DNA from: Micrasema longulum
Taxonomy: Eukaryota; Arthropoda; Insecta; Trichoptera; Brachycentridae
Assembly (NCBI GenBank): GCA_022494885.1
Contig: JAGVSM010005038.1
Location: 59,609-123,608 of the forward strand
Length of the DNA: 64,000 nucleotides
Direction of reading: 5' to 3'
The notes beneath the pieces are model-generated. The model made no database searches, was not told the origin of the DNA, and worked only from the letters and a program-made list of their open reading frames with translations. Below are positions 10,806 through 21,224 of the stretch, piece after piece (position 1 is the first letter of the stretch; the number at the start of each line of letters is the position of its first letter). A program made the position numbers and the translations under genes.

Positions 10806-10914
10806 GTTCAAGATTCGCAGCAGATACATTAACACAAAGACAGTTTAAGGCCGTCAATCGTCGTTAAAAGGCAACACATCAGCCTCTTGTGTAGTGAGGG
10901 AAAGGCTAGGGTGA

Positions 10915-11060
10915 GATTGTGGGGGGGGGGGGATGAGGGATGAGGGATGGGAGAGCCCGGCACCTTAAAAGCCTGTCACGCAGATATTTCATTATGGGGG
11001 TCCGCGGCCCGTCGATGGATTTTCAGAGCGAATGAAAATTTGAAAGCTCAACGTCATGTC
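10915..11060. other. GC-rich island
   Basis: It begins with a G run and three GGGATGA-type repeats, then a CpG-bearing block (GGTCCGCGGCCCGTCGATGG). It is embedded in a 112-codon + strand open frame (10947-11285) whose AT-rich second half does not look coding. Function unknown. Confidence 0.3.
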
Positions 11061-11064
11061 AGTC

Positions 11065-11775
11065 AGATTTCTAAATGGGTAGAGCTTTGCGCTTTGAGCT
11101 TCGAGTTTCAGTATCCATTGTATTATTATTATATGCTACAGACCTCCCGATTTGCCTTTCAATTCGTTCGATTTGCAATATTCTGTCTGTTTAAAATATC
11201 CATAGAGTATAATACTAGCAAGTCGATATATCCTTGTGCACATTTTTTTATTAACCTTTTTCAAATATTTTATTTGAATCTTTAAATATAGCATACATAA
11301 ACATATATATAAGCGTGCTCCAATAAAAACTTTGTATCTATTTATTTATTTGTTTACAAAATAGTTCACAAAAAAATATCAGGTAATCATTCCTAAGTAC
11401 AGATAAACAGTACCTACATAGATATATTATACAAAAATACAAACATATAAATATTTAAATATCGATATATAGCTCTGATAACAGTAATTTGGAATATTTT
11501 TCTCAATTTATGCATATTTTCAAAATTAAAGTTTTGATTCAACAGTACTCATTTTTATCTTTAATTTTATTTGCAAAGAAAAAAATAGTTTTCCGTATTA
11601 AATATGGAATATAAATACAATTAACTTTTTGAACTTATTAAATAACAGGATACTTTAAATATCGGCTATATGCACCGACGAAAACAGCGTTTGTTATCGC
11701 TACGTGAAACTCTCGATCCTTTCGATGACTTAGTTTGACGGAGTCATGTGATATTAAACTTTAGTCGATATATCT
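11065..11775. other. AT-rich DNA, mostly unassigned
   Basis: It includes the short segment at 11665-11710 that resembles 6270-6310 (AACAAACGCTGTTTTCGTCG on the - strand). No exon seen. Confidence 0.4.
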
Positions 11776-11779
11776 ATGA

Positions 11780-11890
11780 TAATTATAAGTCACCTTTTGA
11801 TTAAGTATTTCATGTCGATCTTGCCTGGAATCGAATTCGTGACCTGTCATTGTGACCAAATGCGCTAACCAGTACATCGTAAGGTGCACT
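11780..11890 (-). mobile_element. SINE4 5' (tRNA-like head) fragment
   Basis: On the - strand, GATGTACTGGTTAGCGCATT carries an A-box-like segment and GAATTCGATTCC a B box. They are followed by a CGACATGAAATACTTAATC body that matches SINE4. The 3' body is missing. The upstream flank (11890-11975) resembles 51125-51210, including GTCGAGTCGAAA, so the element may once have been longer. Confidence 0.65.
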
Positions 11891-12104
11891 AATCCCCACT
11901 CGATTATCTTTTTTAGTTTTCTATCTGAGACTAGTCATCGAGTCGAAAACATTTTTCTAGGCTTTTGGCTCTATTTTACTCAATATTATTATATCAGAAC
12001 TAAATAATTTATTTTGCTTCCGTTCGGATACGGGAAAAATGATATTGATTTATTTATATTATTATAAATGCAACAGATTGGTCATTACTAGAAATATATT
12101 AAAT

Positions 12105-12445
12105 ATTTCTTGCCTGGAACCTATTTCTATGACACAGAAAAATAGCCAGAAACTGAAATGCACGCAACGATCCACGAAAAAACAGATGCTCGGTGTGTGT
12201 CTAAGAGACCATGTATCGTACAGCAAAATAAAAATGGCAGTGGGCCGGACACTCGGCGAGACGAAATGGTGACACCAAGAATAATAAAATGGAGACCACG
12301 GGCAAGCAAAAGATTTGTTGAAAAGCCACAAAAAAGATAAGCCGTCGACATTGTCTCGAGAGCAGATAGAGCATGAATGAAAAAAGCAGGGGACAAAAAG
12401 GAGTAGAAACGTTTGGAAAAGGCTTATATTTTGCAGTGCTGAGAA
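12105..12445 (+). mobile_element. RTE-like LINE, C-terminal fragment
   Basis: The + strand reads KLKCTQRSTKKQMLGVCLRD, then in shifted frames WAGHTARRDEM-like residues, IIKWRPRASKRFVEKPQKR and AWMKKAGDKKEWKRL-like residues. This is the order of the C-terminal tail of RTE-type endonuclease-reverse transcriptases (QRAMERAMLGVSLRD...WRPR...GRP...RW). Frameshifts and stops show it is dead. The 156-codon open frame on the opposite strand (12062-12532) is a shadow. It belongs to a different subfamily from the three GHVERM fragments. Confidence 0.8.
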
Positions 12446-12449
12446 CAAG

Positions 12450-13220
12450 GCAGAAGAAGTAGAAAGTAGACGATCATTACCAAAGCGATATTTTAAAGTA
12501 ATTGTGTCTGATCCTCCCGATTCAAAGTCCACAACCCTCCCACTACCCGTCTTAGTTCACTGACTTAAGAAAAAAATTACGACTCAAATTTTGTAATTGT
12601 TTTCGTAAGTTCTCGCGCAACCATCTCTTTATAATACATAATACGTATAAAAAACAATTTTTTTACATTATCATTAAAACGCAAATATTTGTTTATTAGG
12701 ACGGCATGATGTAAGGGGTAGTAAAAATGTATTTATGTATTTCTATTTTTGAGTTAAGTAAAAATGTCTTGAACTTGAGACATCACTTAGGTATTATTTT
12801 GTTTTACATTAAGGGAGGGTGCGGTTTAGGTGAATTAATATAAACATAAATAAGAGGGGAACGGAAGCATACGGAAGATTACTTAAGAAAACGAAAGAAT
12901 ACAAACAGCACACAGAATCATATTTTTAGCCTTCTGAATTCAAGTAAAAGCTTTGTTTTTGAAGATTGAAAAACAAGAACAAAACCCATAAAAGTGTTTT
13001 AAGTAAATATAATATCGACTACAAAATGACCAAATGAATTATGCGCTATAAAGCTAATTCTGTATGAGAGCCAATAAAAAGATTTGAACATGAAAAATAA
13101 CCCCAACTTATTGCGAATCAATTTCAAATCTTCGTTGGTAAGACTGGTGTCAGGCAAAACTATTGTAGGATGTAATATATCAAAAACTGGTTTTAATATA
13201 AACCTAAACAGCAATGAGCT
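12450..13220. other. AT-rich DNA, nothing recognised
   Basis: No exon, repeat relative or structured element was identified. Confidence 0.5.
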
Positions 13221-13224
13221 ATGG

Positions 13225-13565
13225 GCAATCAGATACAAAAATGTTTTCTTACACATGATACAAATTAGAGCATTTAATTAAACGGCAAAGTTTCTCGAAA
13301 ATGTGTTAAGAAATAAAGAAATATCTTTTTTTTTTTAAACTAACTACTTTTAAACCTCATAAATTCTGGTGAACAATTACTAATCAATTATAGCATTGTT
13401 ATGTGTTGTGAAAGATTTCTGATTTCCGGATAGCCATGTTTTCCAACTTTCAGCGAATTTCGACAGGTACGGGGCAGGAAACTCGCTGACTTGAACTCAT
13501 GACATCATGGGCGGGGTAATTTAAAATTTGACGGTTTCAAAAGAAAGATTCACTTGTTGAAATTT
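13225..13565 (+). repeat. Repeat family F8, copy 1
   Basis: It shares ordered blocks with 19235-19525 and 49083-49350: GTTTTCTTACACATG, AGAGCATTTAATTAAACGGC, TTTCTCGAAAATGT, GATTTCCGGATAGCC, ACAGGTACGGGG and CATCATGGGCGGGGTAATTT. No TIRs or coding found. Unclassified. Confidence 0.65.
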
Positions 13566-13569
13566 GAAA

Positions 13570-14355
13570 AGAAAAAGTTTTTGAAACGAAAAAATTTTTT
13601 TTTAAAAATTGATCCGGATATTGTGAACGAGGCATACAATTTTTCATATAAATATATCTGATATATAAAAAAAAATCTTTATGTTTATAATCTTTTTTGA
13701 AGAATTGTGTTTCAAAACGTTTAGGATTATTTTGATTTTCACGGTTGGTATTTAAATTATGTTAATATTATTTTTATTTTGATTTCCGTTTAAAAGGTTT
13801 CCGAGGCGACAGTAATGTACGATTTCCCGAAAGCTTTGTATTCATACGAACACATTATAGTGAGATATATATTTTCCGCCTGTCTGATTAGCACACGTGT
13901 GACAAGCATAAAACTCCGGCATCAAACATCATATTAAGTAATATCTTATTTCTGTGTGTGCACGTGTGTATACAGTATTATATGTATGTGTCCTACAAAA
14001 CACAGAACAGCCTTCTTTTATAACTTAGAAAAGGGGACTATAATACAAATAATGTGACCTTATGTTAAGTTGTTGGAGAATTAATGAGCTAGTTCACTGT
14101 TACAAAAAAACAACAAAGAAAATAAAAAAAATATATTTTAAGATAGGTTGTCAGTGTTTAATATTCAAAGTTAAAATTTCCACTGCAAGAAAACGATTGA
14201 GAGGGTCCTATTTAATCGAATTTTATTTATTTATTTTTACAAATTATTAACTTATTTAGACACAAGTCCCAACATTACAGGACTAAAGATACCTGTCTAC
14301 GATAAAGTATTTAAAAAAATATTTTTTGTCTTTAGCTTGCGTTTTTAACTTTCAG
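13570..14355. other. AT-rich, intron-like DNA
   Basis: No repeat or exon is recognised. It ends in the polypyrimidine tract and acceptor of the next feature (TTTTTAACTTTCAG), with a possible branch TTAAC about 10 bp upstream. Confidence 0.4.
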
Positions 14356-14433
14356 AAGAAAACGAAGAAGATTGGATCGAAGAAGAAACTATAGACACAA
14401 ATGGAGATTATGATATCGGCACCCCACTACAAG
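14356..14433 (+). CDS. Candidate internal exon, acidic peptide
   Basis: This 78-bp interval sits between acceptor TTTTTAACTTTCAG and donor AAG/GTGAGT. Only one frame stays open: after two leading bases it gives ENEEDWIEEETIDTNGDYDI followed by GTPLQ, then one base left over. The peptide is strongly acidic at its start (E/D-rich with one Trp). Length divisible by three and phase 1-1 ends would let it be a cassette exon that is skipped without a frame change. Composition differs from the AT-rich flanks and no repeat copy is seen. I do not recognise the protein. The call is inferred from splice signals and the open frame. A chance match is possible because the exon is short. Confidence 0.5.
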
Positions 14434-14940
14434 GTGAGTTTTTTTGAAACCTTTGCTTTTATTGAATATTTAAAGATAATGATTTTCATAACACGTAAAA
14501 CAAATTAATGATATGTGTAAGTACAATATTCTTAAAGTTAGTTATTTGAATAATTAATCAGATAGTTGGTTCTTAACAGTTTTACAAATTTATCGTCATT
14601 GCACCCGTAATATCTGCTAAGTATCATTTTTTTTATATATCCAGGAGATGAAAAAAACACATTTTTGCGCATACTTTTCTATTAATAACGAAAGGAAAAT
14701 TACATAAATGATATAAACTAAATGAGAAATTAAAAGTACTTTGAAAAAGGAAAGTTCACTAAAAAAATATTACCGGCGCAACGTTTTTTTTTTAAAATTT
14801 TTTTTATAAAGGCAACATAAAACCACACAATAAACATATCAGAACAAGTAGGGAAAATAATTCTTAGGTCCAAAATGTCATTTTGGTTGCATTCGAATTG
14901 AAGCCTAAATTTGATACTAGGTATGTCAAAACCGTCAAAA
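14434..14940. other. AT-rich, intron-like DNA
   Basis: No repeat or exon is recognised between the candidate exon and the microsatellite. Confidence 0.4.
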
Positions 14941-14944
14941 CAGC

Positions 14945-15002
14945 GTGTACGTGTGTGTGTGAGAGAGAAAGGGTGGGTGTGTGTGTGTGTGAGAGAGAGG
15001 GT
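14945..15002. repeat. GT/GA compound microsatellite
   Basis: Two GTGTGTGT...GAGAGAG blocks are separated by AAAGGGTGG. It is a simple sequence with no function inferred. Confidence 0.9.
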
Positions 15003-15181
15003 ATCATAAAAAGTGTAATGATGTAAGTGGGGATAATTGCGGTTTGAATTTTTAGTTAATGATTGTTGTTTTGTATATTTTTTAATGTTTAATAATTCCT
15101 TTGACGTTATGCTCATTTCTGAAATTCGTGGTCTGGTGGGATGTCAGGCAATATGTGTATGATACGCCTTCATTTCCCCAG

Positions 15182-15322
15182 TCCTATTCCAAGTTCAGTG
15201 AAGCGTTTAATGAGGACCACGTTAATGATTTTATTTTATTGGTCCATCTTGTAGAAGATTGCCCTTGTTCGCTTACCCCCGAGTGTCACTGTGACCGTTT
15301 GGCTTTGAATTATCTAAACCTA
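15182..15322 (+). CDS. Candidate exon, Cys/His-containing peptide
   Basis: This 141-bp interval lies between acceptor CCTTCATTTCCCCAG and donor CTA/GTAAGTG. In phase 0 it is open throughout (47 codons), beginning SYSKFSEAFNEDHVND, then an FILLVHLVED stretch and a CPCSLTPECHCD cluster with four Cys and one His. The frame also extends upstream to about 15101. I do not recognise the product. It does not fit the exon at 14356-14433: the one base left over there would put this interval in a frame that stops after six codons (TGA at 15199-15201). The two may belong to alternative transcripts, or one call may be wrong. A TTAA-flanked MITE begins 14 bp after the donor. Confidence 0.35.
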
Positions 15323-15335
15323 GTAAGTGTTTTAA

Positions 15336-15638
15336 GGTGATTCTAAATGAAAATATGCAACTCATTTTTCATAGATGGCGCTTTTATCATTTTTGATCGA
15401 TAAATAACATTTTTACGTTTATTTTCAATGGAAAATTTTCAAAACGCGGTTTGCGGAAACTTTACACTTTATTGATTGTTACAAATGCAATAACAATATA
15501 ATTAAGGTCATTTTCACAAAATGGTTTAAAAAACAAAATATTACTTAACTTATTTTTTGTTTTGTGGCAGTTTTAAATAAAAACTGATAAAAGCGCCATC
15601 TATGAATAATTAGTTTAATATTTAAGTTTAGAATCACC
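15336..15638. mobile_element. MITE with TTAA target duplication
   Basis: It is flanked by TTAA at 15332-15335 and 15639-15642. The termini GGTGATTCTAAA and TTTAGAATCACC begin imperfect TIRs of about 56 bp, whose inner parts share CATAGATGGCGCTTTTATCA. It is 303 bp with no coding. A TTAA duplication fits piggyBac or Kolobok superfamilies. Confidence 0.85.
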
Positions 15639-15874
15639 TTAATAATGCCTACTTCAATCTAAAAATAGTTTGTAAATTTTAAATATTGCAAATCTTATGG
15701 ATATCTGGATGTACAATAATTGTACGAGCTGAACTATTTTAGATATGGTTACAATTTATTTTGCATGTTCTGAAACATTTACTATTTGATTTATGACTTT
15801 AATTATCACATTATTTCATATCATGTGCTCATGCTTGCCTTAGAAATCAACAATCAAAGATTAATTACAATATT

Positions 15875-16190
15875 TTGAGATTGTCTAAATGTTTGTAGAC
15901 GAAATACTGGATTTTGCCTCCTAGAGAGTCATTAAGATAACAAATTACAACAGAGATGGAGAACATTTTAGAGAAGGGCAGATAGAAGTCTAGGCATTTA
16001 CAGGGCCTATGACCTGTCGTTGGCTGATTTAAGTGGCCACTTTACACACTGTGTAACATTCACCACTTTGCTCATGTTTGATCATCCATATTTATTCAAT
16101 TCTTAGGTCAAAAGCCCTGTACATTCTAGACTTCCATATTCCCTTCTCTAAAATGTTCTCCATCTCTGTTGTAATTTGTTAATTAAAGAT
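15875..16190 (-). repeat. Repeat family F5, foldback variant
   Basis: It opens with the decayed F5 end (GAGATTGTCTAAATGTTTG), then AACAAATTACAACAGAGATG and TCTAGGCATTTACAGGGC. It closes with the reverse complement of those blocks (GCCCTGTACATTCTAGACTT and CATCTCTGTTGTAATTTGTT). The inverted arms are about 75 bp around an F5 core (AAGTGGCCACTTTACACACT). Confidence 0.75.
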
Positions 16191-16204
16191 TATTTATCTA
16201 CGTA

Positions 16205-16345
16205 TCATCATTTCCCTATCAGTATTCAGGGGTGCATAGGGCACTCCATTGATACTCCGATTGCAACTCGTCTAGATAATTTTAGTTAAATAGAAAGTAA
16301 GCATATCAATTTTACGGTTTAAGCGCCAGTCCAATCAATTTATGA
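16205..16345 (-). mobile_element. SINE4 3' fragment, decayed
   Basis: It carries TCATCATTTCCCTATC, GGGGTGCATAGGGCACTCCA, a degraded middle, then TTTTACGGTTTAAGCGCCAG. This is the SINE4 body and 3' end on the - strand. The tRNA-like head is missing. Confidence 0.65.
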
Positions 16346-16449
16346 TTCGATAGGAAAGCAATTATTATTATAGACAAGAATTAACAGGAATTATTGATGA
16401 AAGTAATATCAAAATCTAATACGTCCCTGTAAGGATTTCGTAACCCAGT

Positions 16450-16800
16450 AAATAAATGTTAATTACTAGGTTTTTTTTCCGGGGAATTGTGACACCGATC
16501 AGTTAGCATTTGCTCAGGTCAGGCAGCATATTCGTGATTCAGGGGTTCTGCACCTGATACCAGTGCCTCATCCGCACCCCCTCATTACACGTGCCGTAGC
16601 GCCTTGTGGCAGTGTAGCCGCTCTCAGGTGCAAAGATCAGCCATGATTACCCCGTGAGTGCTTCAAGATGAACGAAGAAAAGGACGTAAAAACTTCGGGC
16701 ATAAAGGGCCTCCTTCCCCGCCCGAGTTGTAAAAACTACGTTAAAAAGCCGTAAACCGAGTCATAGTACGCCCAGCTGCCGGGAAGGGATGATTCGCGTT
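16450..16800 (+). other. GC-richer block with an open frame, unassigned
   Basis: This block is clearly GC-richer than its flanks. A + strand frame is open from before 16482 to a TGA near 16645, reading TDQLAFAQVRQHIRDSGVLH, then LIPVPHPHPLITRAVAP and GSVAALRCKDQP. A second short frame starts at ATGAACGAAGAAAAGG (MNEEKDVKTSGIKGLLPRPS and a few more residues). Neither is recognised. It may be a 5' region of a LINE, a non-coding exon or a conserved element. No relative is seen in this window. Confidence 0.3.
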
Positions 16801-17082
16801 TTATTTATTCCTAACATCTTATCATTCTAATGCGCTGCTTTGTTCTACATTCATCCCCTACAATTAGATAAAGCTGCAGTTGGGGATTTTTAACCTTTCT
16901 TTATGGAGAATGAAAAATATCTTCACAACTTTTCTACAAACTAACGAATGTTGAAATGCTATCTACTATTGAAACATCATCCTTGTTTTTTAATGATGTT
17001 CAGTGTTTTTAAAATTATTTTTAAATATTTGTTAAAAGACTATTGAACTAAGTCAAAAACTTTATAAAAAAAAATAATATGT

Positions 17083-17694
17083 ATCGTAGTATCAGCGCTA
17101 TGATTTTTCAAAGTTTTGTATTTCTCAAATTTCTCCGTGTGTGACGTCTCAAGTTCTCTTCCGCTTCTTTCTTTTCATTTCTTCCGATTGGTCCTCGTAA
17201 ATTAATAACTTTCACAACTCTATTATCATTGGTTGATTCACACGAATTAGTGACGTCGTTCAAAGTAGTTTGTTTTTATTAAAATATGTTTACTTCTACT
17301 TTTTTCATTAATTCTCAAACAAGAGAATATTTTCATAATTTAATCAGTACATGTTTGTCCTAATCAGTGCATGTGCTAATTAAAATGCATGTCGTATTGG
17401 TTTTATATTTTTGTGGAACAACTATGGTGAAGGTGTAAAGTGGGTTTTGCATGTTGGTTTAATTGGTGTCCTGACGAAGAGACGGGTACGTTTTGAAACC
17501 GGTAGACACAGAAAAGTCGCTAAGTCGTTTAAGTCGCAAAAAAACTTATGGTTATACACAAATATTTAATAACATTTAGTAAAATATTTTTCATTATTTT
17601 TTTTAATGCATTTTCAAGAAAGTTCGCCGTAAAATTTAATGCTTAAATTTTTATGGCACTTCAGAATACGTTTTTTATATCCAATTTCCCGTAG
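17083..17694. repeat. Repeat family F6, copy 2, interrupted by F11
   Basis: Blocks GTAGTATCAGCGCTATG, CTCCGTGTGTGACGTC, GTTCTCTTCCGCTTC, GACGTCGTTCAAAGTAGTTT and the TATCCAATTTCCCGTA end match 7307-7592 in order. It is longer because an F11 copy sits at about 17395-17580 on the - strand (ACCGGTAGACAC and AAAGTGGGTTTTGCATGTTG). Confidence 0.7.
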
Positions 17695-17699
17695 GGCTG

Positions 17700-18315
17700 A
17701 CTCATTCCTACTGTTTAGCATTAAATTAAATTTCAATAATGTTGATTGAGTAATGGGCCTGTGTTAGTAATGCGGATTCTTGATCTTGATCCCCATTTTT
17801 TTGATTTTTATGCTAAATACACTTTACAATTAAATATAAATATAAAATATTTGAGCATTTATTTATATCAACAATAAAAAATTTTTAAAATAAACCTTTT
17901 TTCAAAATTCTTTTAATGTTAATTCAAAAGAACTTGCTTTGTCTTCAAATGGATAAAATATACAAAAAACCTTTGTCTATAAAGTATAATATCGGTCTAA
18001 TAAAAAAATAAAAAAATGAACTGCAAACACCAAGAAAACATGGCAATAAAATCTTCATTTAAAAACGTGAAAAAATTTTTCATTCTATTTTCTCTAGAAT
18101 TATTCGAACAAAAAATATAATAATAATTGATTGTAAGAGAACACGATGTTGTACAATTCGAAGGTTTGTTATTTTAACAAAGCCAGCGAAACGGACACAA
18201 TTCGGGTTGGTACTTAATATTGATAGGAATATAGAGTAAATATTTTATTTTGGGATTCCTTAAGCCACGGGAGTATCAATGTGAGTAATGTCTGTGTATC
18301 TAGTATACAGTTCCC
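17700..18315. other. AT-rich DNA, nothing recognised
   Basis: No exon, repeat relative or structure was found. Confidence 0.5.
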
Positions 18316-18450
18316 TAGCCACACTCATCTCGCCCGATCAATCCCCGCTCGCTGAGAACTTTTGCCACCCCCGCCTCCCCCTCGCAAGCACCCTTGGTGC
18401 CACTAACACCCACCTTCTTAGGACTCATGAGGCCCTGATACTTTTTCCTA
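18316..18450. other. C-rich island
   Basis: A pyrimidine-rich, GC-richer stretch (CACCCCCGCCTCCCCCTCGC) within a 78-codon + strand open frame without splice support. It resembles the C-rich island at 52610-52770 in composition only. Function unknown. Confidence 0.25.
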
Positions 18451-18574
18451 TTCCCATCGGTTTTTTAAAGATGAAAATGGGTAGAAATAAATATGAGAAC
18501 TTTTATTTTCAGATGCGAATGTAAAAATACAAATGAGATGAATGTGAATAAAAATTGCTTTTTGTTTCTTCAAT

Positions 18575-19205
18575 GGGTATCAATAAGCTGAAATTAGGAC
18601 ATAATTTGCTAATAAACTACCATCGTCGCATTTATCCTGTAGGGATTGTAAGGAAACGCAGAGAGAATGAACCGTCACACACGAATATCCTGACACATTC
18701 TTACCTTCTTCACCGTTCATACCTCTTGTCATACATGCTCTTTGGTTGTTTCTGGTTTTGACATGACCAGATATGAGATTTTTGTTTATCTGATCACGCC
18801 ACGACTTTCTTGGTCGTTCTTGTCCTATGTTACCATTGATTCTCGACATACATATCTGTTTTATCATTATTTCGTCGTCCATTCGTTCTACGTGACCAAA
18901 CCATCGTATTGACCCTTTCTTAGTCTTATGCTCGCGCCTGATTTTATCATTCGTAACTCTGGCATTGGTACATTGATTTCCCGCACATTCGCGAGAAATC
19001 GCATTCCAACGGCGTTCATTCCGCTTTCATCCTTTTTTTGCTAGTTCCATGTTCCACTTATAGAAGCGTATGGACACAATGTCTACATTAAAACTCTGTC
19101 GTGCACTGCCAGTCTAGCATTGATTGACATATTTTTATTTGTAATTTCTGTGCTCAGTGCGCCGTTCATTTTCCCCGCATTCCCAATCCTTTGAACATAT
19201 TTTTG
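18575..19205 (-). mobile_element. RTE-like LINE, C-terminal fragment
   Basis: The - strand reads, from upstream, INARLAVHDRVLM, a degenerate YGSETW region, NAVGMRFLAN, SIRWFGHVERMDDEIMIKQI, ERPRKSWRDQINKNLISGHV and KTRNNQRACMTRGMNGEE. This is the same domain order as at 1467-2060, with an ISGHVKTRNNQR variant. Stops and frameshifts interrupt it, so it is a pseudogene. The 100-codon frame 18580-18882 is the longest intact piece. No hairpin 3' end is visible on the left side. Confidence 0.8.
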
Positions 19206-19234
19206 TTGTCTTCCATCTCTCGAAATGAGAAACT

Positions 19235-19525
19235 TCAGTGCTAAAGAAATTTATATATATAAAAGGTTTTCTTGCACGCGGTAAAAATAAGAGCATTTAT
19301 ATAGACGATGAAATTCTCTAAAATGTATGAATAAAAAAAATGGTTCAGGTGAACAACAACCGATGAATTAAGTGTGGCGATAGATTTCCGGTTTCTGGGT
19401 AGCCGTGTTTTTGAAAGTTTAGCGTATTTTGAAAGGTACGGGGTTCTGCTTTTAAATGTCAGGCAAACACACCGACTTAAATACATGACGTGACGGGCGG
19501 AATAATTTAAAAATAAAAAAGCTTT
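19235..19525 (+). repeat. Repeat family F8, copy 2
   Basis: Blocks GGTTTTCTTGCACGCGGTAA, AAATAAGAGCATTTATATAG, GATTTCCGGTTTCTGGGTAG, GAAAGGTACGGGGTTC and ATGACGTGACGGGCGGAATA are in the same order as copies 1 and 3. Confidence 0.65.
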
Positions 19526-19739
19526 AAAAAATCGTAGCGTTGATAATACAACACATAAACATGGGTTAATTTGATGGTCTGATAACAAATATTTTTTTAA
19601 CCACTGAACGTCAACATTACGGTTCCTAGATAACAAAATTCTTTTATGTACACTTAATAATATGTTTGTTAAATTAATAACCTATTTACGGAGTTATAGG
19701 AGAATGCAATCATCATCGTGTCTGGACATGCATTCAAAA

Positions 19740-19872
19740 TTAGGGAAATAAATATTTAGTCGTATGGTGGAGAATGGGTGAATAATCCCGTCTGACAAAG
19801 AGATTATCTTGAAACCGGTATATATATATAACATCGGTAAGTAGTTACATACAAGTATTTACTAACATAAGT
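19740..19872 (-). repeat. Repeat family F11, decayed copy
   Basis: On the - strand, AGTAAATACTTGTATG, then ATACCGGTTTCAAGATAATC and TTTGTCAGACGGG align with the F11 blocks. The far end is lost. Confidence 0.5.
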
Positions 19873-20059
19873 TAAAATGATTGACCACAAAAGTAATGCC
19901 TTAAACATAAACAAGATTGATATTACTATTGCAAATAAAAAATTAAACATTGTTTAATTTTGTTATATCTATTTGACGCAGTTAATCAGAGAAACATTCG
20001 TATGTACTAGTATATTTTATTTTCATACGAGTTAATATTATATATTTATCGGAGTTTCC

Positions 20060-20260
20060 CCCTGGAGCGGGAGGTGCGGGTCCCAGGTGATGCTAACACA
20101 ATGGCGGAATTATTATACGTGGGCGGGGGCGGGAGTTGTGGGCTGGGGCGGGTGTTGGAGAGTGGGCGGGGGCGGCTCATATCATATTCTTATGGCCAGT
20201 TTGGGAGGCTGGGCGGATTGCGTTGCTCTCCTGTGAACACTCTCACGTCTTCATATCCCT
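20060..20260. promoter_or_regulatory. G-rich island
   Basis: It is very G-rich, with GGGCGGGGGCGGG repeated twice around GGCTGGGGCGGG, which would suit Sp1/KLF-like or G-quadruplex binding. It is flanked by AT-rich DNA and is not repeated in the window. Two overlapping open frames reflect composition. Function inferred. Confidence 0.3.
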
Positions 20261-20365
20261 GTTGATAATGAGAAGATGTTTATTTTCAGAAATCGTGCAT
20301 TTTTATATTCGTATCTAAAACGCGTATTAGATTTTTTTTAATTATTGTTATTATTTAAAATAATT

Positions 20366-20511
20366 TGCACTACAACAGGCCAGCAGGCCCAATAACAGTA
20401 GTGAATTTTAACACAGAGCATCCTGGCTTGAAGAAAATTACTTTTTTTCGTGTTCTCATCGGGAATCGTGCGTGATTCAAGCGTCTCAACCACTACGTCA
20501 CGGAGGCCGTC
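20366..20511 (-). mobile_element. SINE1 copy
   Basis: tRNA-derived. On the - strand it starts GACGGCCTCCGTGACGTAGT (mutated A box), continues with GAGACGCTTGAATCACG, and has lost most of the B box. The body is GCCAGGATGCTCTGTG, and the 3' end is GGGCCTGCTGGCCTGTTGTA. It is the most decayed of three copies. Confidence 0.75.
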
Positions 20512-20789
20512 AATATTGTATGCAATAAAAACTAAAATAAAATGATCATCATCATTTTTCCCTTTCTGAATAAAAACCTTAAAGATAATTTTCTTTGTAT
20601 TCGTAAAGAAACAGGTATAATGGAAAATAAAAATAGTTATTTTAAAATCTAATTACAAAACAATAGATTTTCAATCAGTTTTGTTATTTAAACATAAACA
20701 TCAAGATACATTATGGAAATATAATACCTATTCCAATTTTAAGCAATTAAAATCCCACAATGCCACGTTTTGTGGTTTACTGGTAGAGA

Positions 20790-21072
20790 TTTACATATTG
20801 AACATCACTATCATCATCATTCCCTTTCCGAACCTGATGGTGCATACGGCACTGAATTAGTATACTAATCGCAGCGTATCTTGTTCATTGTTGTTACATG
20901 AAGGTAAGATGATCAGTCTTACGCTTCAGGTGCCAGTCCAGGAACTATGAAATATTCAATTGTCAAAACATCTTTTTCAGTAAATATTTCATGTTAACCA
21001 TATCGGGAATCGAGCCCGAGACCACTTGCATGGAAGACAAACGTGCTGACTACTACACCACGAGGCCGACGA
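20790..21072 (-). mobile_element. SINE4, full-length reference copy
   Basis: This is a tRNA-derived SINE. On the - strand the head is GTCGGCCTCGTGGTGTAGTA (A box TGGTGTAGTAG), then CAAGTGGTCTCGGGCTCGAT (B box GGCTCGATTCC). The body holds AACATGAAATATTTACTG, CCTGGACTGGCACCTGAAGC, GTAAGACTGATCATCTTACC and ATACGCTGCGATTAG. The 3' end is CACCATCAGGTTCGGAAAGG followed by an ATGATGATG tail. About 260-280 bp in all. A short tip of the same 3' end lies at about 20540-20575. Confidence 0.9.
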
Positions 21073-21224
21073 TTTAAATTATTTATTGAAACATTACCTT
21101 AATTAAATATACAATGGTTTTACATGTATAATTTTCAGCCGGAAAGAAATAAAAAGATTTTTTCAAATTACATAAAATTGTATAAAAACAAAAATTAAAG
21201 TAGGTACCCACATACACTAGGGCT

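Noticed and set aside
12062..12532. 156-codon open frame on the - strand
   Set aside because: It lies antisense to a recognisable LINE tail on the + strand and has no start or splice context.
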